DNA from: CAZXFH01 sp964640055
GTDB lineage: Bacteria > Fidelibacterota > UBA2242 > JAFGTP01
Direction: 5' to 3'
NCBI GenBank assembly: GCA_964640055.1
Contig: CAZXFH010000025.1
Span: 1 to 47,790 of the forward strand
Length of the DNA: 47,790 nt
In this document: piece after piece, positions 42,555-47,790 of the stretch
Layout of the letters: every line of letters begins with the position of its first letter
Position numbering within the stretch: the first letter of the stretch is position 1
Notes under the pieces: generated by a model
The model's input: the letters and a program-made list of their open reading frames with translations, nothing else
Told to the model about the DNA's origin: nothing
Databases searched by the model: none
Translations under genes and position numbers: made by a program

Positions 42555-43970
42555 ATGTCTGAGACGGAAAAAACCCACCAAAAGCCTTCCTTGTTCCTGA
42601 GTATTGTCCCGCTGATTACCATGGCCCTGTTTTTAGGAGTGGGGTACGGGATGTTTCAATTAAGAGCGGAGGTGCTTTTAATCGGTTCAGCCACTGTGGC
42701 GGGAATAATTGCCCTGCGTCTGGGATATAGTTGGCAAGAGATGGAAGCCGGGATCGTGGATTCGGTCAGCCGGGCCATGCCGGCCATGTTGATCGTGATC
42801 TGTGTGGGCCTGCTGATCGGTTCCTGGATTGCCGCAGGCACCATTCCCATGTTGATCTTTTACGGACTAAAGATCATCACCCCGGCCTATTTTTTAGCCA
42901 CGGCCTGTATTGTGTGTAGTTTTGTGTCGGTTTTCACCGGTACTTCCTGGGGCACGGTCGGAACCATTGGCATTGCCTTTATGGGGATTGCCCAGGGACT
43001 GGGTATTCCTCCGGGACCGGCTGCCGGCGCTATTATTACCGGGGCCTATTTCGGGGATAAACTCTCGCCCTTTTCCGATACCACCAATCTGGCACCCATT
43101 GCCGCCAAGAGCAATCTTTTTGATCATATCCGCCATATGCTTTGGACGACCCTGCCAGCCTGGATTCTGGGTTTGATTATTTACTTTTTTATCGGCTTGA
43201 AATTCAGGGGTGGCACCGTCGGTCAAGAAAACATTATGCCCCTACTAAATGCCATTCAGGGCAATTTCCGGTTTAATATTCTTTTATTGCTGCCACCCGT
43301 GATCATCTTATTTTTTGCCGTCAAAAAGCTACCCACTATTCCGGGGATGATCATGGCTTCTTTTATGGCAGCCTTGCTAGCCATCCTGTTTCAGGAGATC
43401 TCTTTTACGAAAGTGTTGCAGGCCATGACGACCGGTTATGTGAGCAATACCGGAATGCAGGAGCTGGATACTTTACTCACCCGCGGCGGTATGATGAGCA
43501 TGATGGGCGTCACCCTAATTGCTTTTTGTGCTTTTTCCTTTGCCGGGATCATGCAAAAAGCCGGTATGCTGCAGGTGATCCTGGATCATCTCCTGCGCCT
43601 GATCAAGAGCACCGGCACATTGGTTATGAGCACTTCTTTGAGTTGTATCACCATGGCGTTTATTACCGGGAGCTCCTTTTTGTCAATTATTGTACCGGGA
43701 GAGCTTTTTGCCCCGGCTTATAAAGAACGACAGCTGGCGGCGAAAAATCTGTCCCGGACCACCGAGGATTCCGGCACCGTGATCGTGCCCATTGTACCCT
43801 GGAGTATGGCGGGTGTATATATGGCAGGGACTCTTGGAGTGGCGACCACGGTCTATTTTAAATGGACGTTCATGTTTTATTTCGGGATTTTATTTGCCTG
43901 GTTATATGGTTTCACCGGTATCGGCATCGCGCCGAAGATCCGGGACGATGAAACCATTCCGGGCAGCTGA
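42555..43970 (+). CDS. nhaC: NhaC-family sodium/proton antiporter
   Basis: A 471-residue membrane protein with about 11-12 helices. NhaC signatures are visible: SWIAAGTIPMLIFYGLKIITP near 95-115, FTGTSWGTVGTIGIAFMGI near 130-148, ITGAYFGDKLSPFSDTTNLA near 166-185 and EDSGTVIVPIVPWSMAGVYM near 408-427. Some NhaC relatives exchange amino or hydroxy acids for sodium, which would fit the peptidases next to it. ATG 42555, no clear Shine-Dalgarno. Confidence 0.85.
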   Translation: MSETEKTHQKPSLFLSIVPLITMALFLGVGYGMFQLRAEVLLIGSATVAGIIALRLGYSWQEMEAGIVDSVSRAMPAMLIVICVGLLIGSWIAAGTIPMLIFYGLKIITPAYFLATACIVCSFVSVFTGTSWGTVGTIGIAFMGIAQGLGIPPGPAAGAIITGAYFGDKLSPFSDTTNLAPIAAKSNLFDHIRHMLWTTLPAWILGLIIYFFIGLKFRGGTVGQENIMPLLNAIQGNFRFNILLLLPPVIILFFAVKKLPTIPGMIMASFMAALLAILFQEISFTKVLQAMTTGYVSNTGMQELDTLLTRGGMMSMMGVTLIAFCAFSFAGIMQKAGMLQVILDHLLRLIKSTGTLVMSTSLSCITMAFITGSSFLSIIVPGELFAPAYKERQLAAKNLSRTTEDSGTVIVPIVPWSMAGVYMAGTLGVATTVYFKWTFMFYFGILFAWLYGFTGIGIAPKIRDDETIPGS

Positions 43971-44010
43971 TATCAATTGATTTTATGAACCTTTAAATAG
44001 AGAGAAAACA

Positions 44011-45519
44011 ATGTCGCGTAGGCTATATCTTTTTTGTACTCTTTGTCTGGTAATTTTATGGGCCTGCTCCTGTGGTAATGTGTCGCAGATACCTGAATTC
44101 CCAGCCCGGCATTTTGAAATTGAGCAGCCGGTGGATTATGCGCAGATGGTTGAAATTTTGCAGGCCGCGGCCACAAAACCCTTTATTGAATTGAAAACAG
44201 TGGGGTCCAGCGTCCAGGGCAGAGAGCTGTTTGCAATTCATCTTACGCATCAAGAAGAGGATGACCCCTGGAAAGTATTTCTCTTTGCTCAGCAGCATGG
44301 CGATGAACCCGCCGGTAAGGATGCCCTCCTATATCTGATTCAGTATATCGCAGCAGATCCGGCTTTATTACCGGATGATGTTGACCTCTGGATCATGCCC
44401 ATGGTTAACCCGGATGGCGCGGAAGCCAATCAGCGCCGGAACGGCAATCAGGCTGACTTGAACCGGGATCATATCCTGCTGGCACAGCCGGAAACCCGGG
44501 CACTCCATAAACTCTATCGCCGGATCATGCCTCATGTAGCTGTCGATTGCCATGAGTTCGGCCGCGATAGCCAGGGCTATCTGGACCGCGGCTGGCGGGA
44601 ATGGCCGCTGATCATGATGGATTGCGCCAACAACCCGCTTTTTGATCGCGATCTGTATTATGGTGGTGTGCGCTGGTGCGAAGGTATTAGGGGATATATG
44701 CAGCAACGGGGTCATAATTATACCCGATATCATGTGGGCGGCGTACCGCCCCGGGAAGAGCAGCGCTACAGTACGCCGGAAGTGGATGACGCCCGTAATG
44801 GACTGGGAGCTTATGGCGGACTCTCCTTTATTATCGAGTCCGGGATCAAACACAAAAGTGAAGATCCTCAGGCGGATTTAGGGGAGCGCGTCGATGCCTG
44901 TCTGGATATATTTAAGCAGTTTTTATATCGTCGGGACTGGCGTGCAAAAGATCGGGCCGTGATCCGTCAGGCGCGGCAAGCCAAACTACCTGACTTTATT
45001 CCCACCAATTATTTCTGGGGAAATAAAGAACCACATATCACCCGGGTAAAAGTCATCGATATGGTCACTGACCAGACCATAGAAGTTGCCACTCCTAATT
45101 TTATGCATGACATGATTGTAAAAAAGAGTGTTCCCGCGCCGCAGGGTTATCTGATTGAAGCGCCGGCAGCCACTATTTTTCAGGATCTGTTGGACCGACA
45201 TGGAATTCAATATGAACTTCTTTCTTCTGAAAGGAATTTTAAAACGGTCGAAAGCTGCCGCTTAGAAAGAATTGAGGAAGAATTTGATCCTCTGTATGCC
45301 CGCTATGGCGGCCGTCAGATTGCAAACCGGAAAGCGGTGCGCTCACAAGATTTTGCAAAAGGCACCTTATTCGTCCCTCTGAATCAGAAAAATTATGCCC
45401 GTAAGGCCGTCCTGATTCTTGAGCCCATCAAATTATATGGGCTGTATCAATATGAGCAATTTCATAACCATGTACATGCCGACAGTACCCTGCCGGTTTA
45501 TCGGGTGTTGAAGAAATAG
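44011..45519 (+). CDS. M14-family zinc carboxypeptidase lipoprotein
   Basis: A 502-residue protein with a lipoprotein signal (LWAC, Cys19). The zinc site is QQHGDEPAG with His96 and Glu99, and His181 in VDCHEFGRD; NPDGAEANQRRNGNQADLNR (about 133-152) carries the substrate-binding Asn-Arg, and FIIESGIK near 290 has the catalytic Glu. It removes C-terminal amino acids from peptides in the periplasm or at the surface. It lies 40 bases after nhaC and 13 bases before a cyanophycinase-like gene. Confidence 0.87.
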   Translation: MSRRLYLFCTLCLVILWACSCGNVSQIPEFPARHFEIEQPVDYAQMVEILQAAATKPFIELKTVGSSVQGRELFAIHLTHQEEDDPWKVFLFAQQHGDEPAGKDALLYLIQYIAADPALLPDDVDLWIMPMVNPDGAEANQRRNGNQADLNRDHILLAQPETRALHKLYRRIMPHVAVDCHEFGRDSQGYLDRGWREWPLIMMDCANNPLFDRDLYYGGVRWCEGIRGYMQQRGHNYTRYHVGGVPPREEQRYSTPEVDDARNGLGAYGGLSFIIESGIKHKSEDPQADLGERVDACLDIFKQFLYRRDWRAKDRAVIRQARQAKLPDFIPTNYFWGNKEPHITRVKVIDMVTDQTIEVATPNFMHDMIVKKSVPAPQGYLIEAPAATIFQDLLDRHGIQYELLSSERNFKTVESCRLERIEEEFDPLYARYGGRQIANRKAVRSQDFAKGTLFVPLNQKNYARKAVLILEPIKLYGLYQYEQFHNHVHADSTLPVYRVLKK

Positions 45520-45532
45520 CAACCGGAGTAAG

Positions 45533-47230
45533 ATGAAAATCGTTCGACTGGTAAAAATAAATATCTGTATCATGCTGCTTAATGCTTTTCTAGGGGCCCA
45601 GGGATCCCTGCTACTGGTCGGGGGTGGTGGCGAGGACTATAATTCCTGGTCGGATGAACCTTATCAGTGGTTTGTCCAGCAGGCGGATTCCGGTAAAATT
45701 ATTAACATTGATTTTGACGCAGCTAGCGATTGGTATCCTTCCTATTTTATCTCTTTTGGTGCGCAAAGCAGTTCCCACGCCCTGCAGATCGCCAGTCAAA
45801 GCATGGCCAATGACTCGGCGACTTATCAGGAGTTGATCTCGGCCCAGGGCATCTTTATGGAGGGGGGTAATCAATGGGAATATGTCAGCACCTGGAAAGG
45901 GACGCTGGTTGAGGATGCCATTCATTATGTTTTCCAGCAGGGGGGCGTGATCGGGGGTACCAGTGCCGGCCTGGCTGTGCTGGGTGCGGTCTGCTTTGAT
46001 GCCCGTAACGGATCCGCTTACCCGGAAGAAACCGCCTACAATGCTTGGGATGGTAATATCAGTCTGACTGAGGATTTTCTGGAGATACTCCCGGGTATCT
46101 TGACCGACTCCCATTTTCATCCCCGCGGTCGGCTGGGCCGCCTGGTGCCCATGCTGGCGCAGCGGATTGTCTTTCACGATCAGGATCTGCTGGGAATTGG
46201 CGTCGATGATAAAACCGCCCTGTGTGTGGCCCCGGATCTGACTGCCAAAGCCTACGGTAAAGGGTCAGTGACGATTTTGTACCAGACTGACCTATCTGAA
46301 GTGGTCAGTGAGAATGGCAACCCTGTTAAGTTCACTGATATTGGATTCGAGCAGTTAGTGCACGGTATGCAATATGATTTGGCGCAGCGCACCCCCCTTG
46401 AACCCGATAGTTTGCTTGAACTGGTGACGGATTTACCCCCCACGCCGGAATATACCGAAGTAACAATCAACGGAGCTGACCCCAACAGCGCGGATTTGGG
46501 GGAGGTGAAGATCACTAAATTAACAACGGATGAACTTAATGCTTGGTATGGTAGATTGGGACAGACGGCTGGGGATACTACCGTACCCCGGGCCATTATA
46601 ATTCCCCGCTTGTGGTCAGACTATGATTTTTTTGAAAACAGACTGATCGGCGGCATCTGGGGTGTCGCCACCCATCCCGGCTTTGTGGCCATCTATCTGG
46701 ATGACAATACCAGTTGTCATATTTCAAGCGACGGGATTTTAACCGCGCATACCTTTACCTATATTCTGGACAGCCATTCCATGCAATATGTTGGCTTTCC
46801 CCAGCAGCTTGTCCCGTCGGCACCATTAAAAGAGTCCAACCATCCCGGTATGTTCGGCGCCCGGCTCCATTTTCTCAGGGATGGCGATCAGTATGACCTC
46901 AAGCATCATCGCATATACACGGGTTTAGAGCCGGAGCAGGGTGGTTTACCCGCTGACTTTCGGCTCTACCAGAATCACCCCAATCCCTTCAACCCCCGCA
47001 CCACAATCGCCTTTGACTTGGGCAAGGCCGGCGATATCCAGCTGGCAGTTTATGATCTTAAGGGCCGCCTAATTAACCGACTGGTGAATGGCAACTATCA
47101 ACCTGGTTGTCACCGGGTTGAATGGCAGGGTAATGATCAGCATGGGAACCCGGTATCTTCGGGCTGTTATTTCTACTGCCTAAAGCAGGATCAGCACATG
47201 ATTACCCGCAAGATGCTTTTCTTACAATAA
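45533..47230 (+). CDS. Secreted cyanophycinase-like (S51) protein with sorting domain
   Basis: A 565-residue protein: signal peptide (about 1-22), an S51 domain (24-290) with LLLVGGGGEDY, IFMEGGNQWEY near 107-117, nucleophile Ser144 in GGTSAGLAVLG and TDSHFHPRGRLGRL near 191-204 (the extracellular cyanophycinase version of this block), then a beta-rich linker and a sorting domain from about 475 (FRLYQNHPNPFNPRTTIAF, IQLAVYDLKGRLINRL, VSSGCYFYCLKQD). Unlike the lipoprotein copy it should be exported to the cell surface. Activity on cyanophycin is inferred. Confidence 0.85.
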   Translation: MKIVRLVKINICIMLLNAFLGAQGSLLLVGGGGEDYNSWSDEPYQWFVQQADSGKIINIDFDAASDWYPSYFISFGAQSSSHALQIASQSMANDSATYQELISAQGIFMEGGNQWEYVSTWKGTLVEDAIHYVFQQGGVIGGTSAGLAVLGAVCFDARNGSAYPEETAYNAWDGNISLTEDFLEILPGILTDSHFHPRGRLGRLVPMLAQRIVFHDQDLLGIGVDDKTALCVAPDLTAKAYGKGSVTILYQTDLSEVVSENGNPVKFTDIGFEQLVHGMQYDLAQRTPLEPDSLLELVTDLPPTPEYTEVTINGADPNSADLGEVKITKLTTDELNAWYGRLGQTAGDTTVPRAIIIPRLWSDYDFFENRLIGGIWGVATHPGFVAIYLDDNTSCHISSDGILTAHTFTYILDSHSMQYVGFPQQLVPSAPLKESNHPGMFGARLHFLRDGDQYDLKHHRIYTGLEPEQGGLPADFRLYQNHPNPFNPRTTIAFDLGKAGDIQLAVYDLKGRLINRLVNGNYQPGCHRVEWQGNDQHGNPVSSGCYFYCLKQDQHMITRKMLFLQ

Positions 47231-47248
47231 AATTTATAGTTTTAATAA

Positions 47249-47790
47249 TTAATCTATTCTACTGATTGTCGAAGCACCACTTGATGTGATGTGTTTGATT
47301 TGGGCTGCTCCGTGGTAGTGGATGCGGGAGGAACCTGACATACGGATGTCCAGGTCCCCGTTTACAAATAAGTCGGCCTGAGAAGCGCCGCTTAGACCAA
47401 TTTCCGCGCCCTGGATTTGAAAATCCGCCAGCTTAATATGACTGGCGCTGCTGGCATCTAAATCGAGTATTTCGCCTTGACCGGCTAACTCAATTATACT
47501 GGAACCGGAAAGGTTCATATCCACATCGCTGCAACGGATCTCTCCCGCTAACTGACTGGCTCCGGAAAGCTGTAAATCGAAGGGCTCATCCGAATCAAAA
47601 CCCTTGATTTTGGCTTGAGTAGCGCCACTTAAACCCAAGCCTCTTAATTGGGGTAATGTAATCCTGGCGGTGAGGGTGATGTTACCCGCGTAACTGCCGG
47701 GATCCAAATAGATTTTAAGTTTTGAACCGCGCTGTTCGATATTAAGATGGGGCCGGACACTTTCATCAACTTCCAGTTCGACTTTGTAGC
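47249..47790 (-). CDS. DUF2807 (head GIN) putative adhesin, 5'-truncated by window end
   Basis: At least 180 residues; the frame is open to the right edge of the window (upstream reading YKVELEVDESVRPHLNIEQR), so the true start is outside. The visible part is a right-handed beta-helix-like repeat: GLGLSGATQAKI, LQLSGASQLAGEI, MNLSGSSIIELAG, IGLSGASQADLF, IRMSGSSRIHYHG and ITSSGASTISRID, about every 20 residues. This is the DUF2807 / head GIN domain of secreted proteins in Bacteroidetes and relatives; function unknown. It converges on the cyanophycinase-like gene, 18 bases apart. Confidence 0.85.
   Translation of the reverse strand, partial: YKVELEVDESVRPHLNIEQRGSKLKIYLDPGSYAGNITLTARITLPQLRGLGLSGATQAKIKGFDSDEPFDLQLSGASQLAGEIRCSDVDMNLSGSSIIELAGQGEILDLDASSASHIKLADFQIQGAEIGLSGASQADLFVNGDLDIRMSGSSRIHYHGAAQIKHITSSGASTISRID

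Noticed and set aside
1..47790. CRISPR array, rRNA genes or replication origin
   Set aside because: No regularly spaced direct repeats, rRNA-like sequence or clustered DnaA boxes were noticed on either strand.

Overview
The window looks like a contig from an anaerobic or microaerophilic member of the FCB superphylum (the Calditrichota / KSB1 / Marinimicrobia kind of lineage). The evidence is the YPNPFNP-type C-terminal sorting domains on four secreted proteins, a PorV/PorQ-like outer-membrane protein, a TonB-dependent receptor with a carboxypeptidase-regulatory N-domain, an ETF-linked 2-hydroxyacid oxidoreductase cluster, and several lipoproteins. The phylum call is inference; there is no rRNA here. 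A 100-N scaffold gap at 14155-14254 shows this is an assembled draft.

Region 1 (1-2207, AT-rich) is an accessory island. It holds the start of a tyrosine recombinase gene that breaks off, then what reads as an integron gene-cassette array: two complete attC sites (378-507 and 1275-1411) and the left arm of a third (about 2075-2094). One cassette (502-1405) carries a HepT/MntA toxin-antitoxin pair; the next carries a Phd/YefM antitoxin and a ParE/RelE toxin with an internal TGA. Region 2 (2208-6447) returns to GC-richer DNA: a stand-alone GMP-synthetase ATP-pyrophosphatase subunit, a secreted protein, a four-helix membrane protein and a TIGR01777 epimerase.

Region 3 (6584-10642) is one of the two most interesting parts: a compact operon of a three-rhodanese sulfurtransferase resembling EanB, a histidine N-alpha-methyltransferase (EgtD/EanA), SufS cysteine desulfurase and SufE. 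Read together it is an oxygen-independent ergothioneine pathway with its own persulfide supply. Region 4 (10806-14528) has a flavodoxin-family protein, a terminator, a PAS-PAS histidine kinase separated from a receiver domain by one in-frame TAG, the scaffold gap and a tRNA-Lys(UUU). Region 5 (14727-22102) has an E2-type acyltransferase catalytic domain without lipoyl domain, a GltS-like carrier, EtfB, EtfA and two tandem GlcD-family flavoproteins: import and ETF-coupled oxidation of a 2-hydroxyacid.

Region 6 (22318-24015, AT-rich) is a decayed AbiE (type IV) toxin-antitoxin pair with several stops and frameshifts. Region 7 (24129-30809, minus strand) encodes an SPFH protein and a giant 1878-residue protein, the other highlight: a degenerate aminotransferase fold, a second aminotransferase fold with its PLP lysine, and a roughly 1080-residue domain collinear with phosphoenolpyruvate carboxylase but with substituted active-site residues.

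Region 8 (30996-47790) is a catabolic and surface cluster: M20 peptidase, cyanophycinase-like lipoprotein, YfcC-family carrier, RpiR-type regulator, TonB-dependent receptor, secreted proteins, PorV-like protein, NhaC antiporter, M14 carboxypeptidase lipoprotein and a second, sorting-domain-bearing cyanophycinase-like protein. It is best read as extracellular breakdown and uptake of a peptide polymer, possibly cyanophycin. A 5'-truncated DUF2807 protein closes the window.
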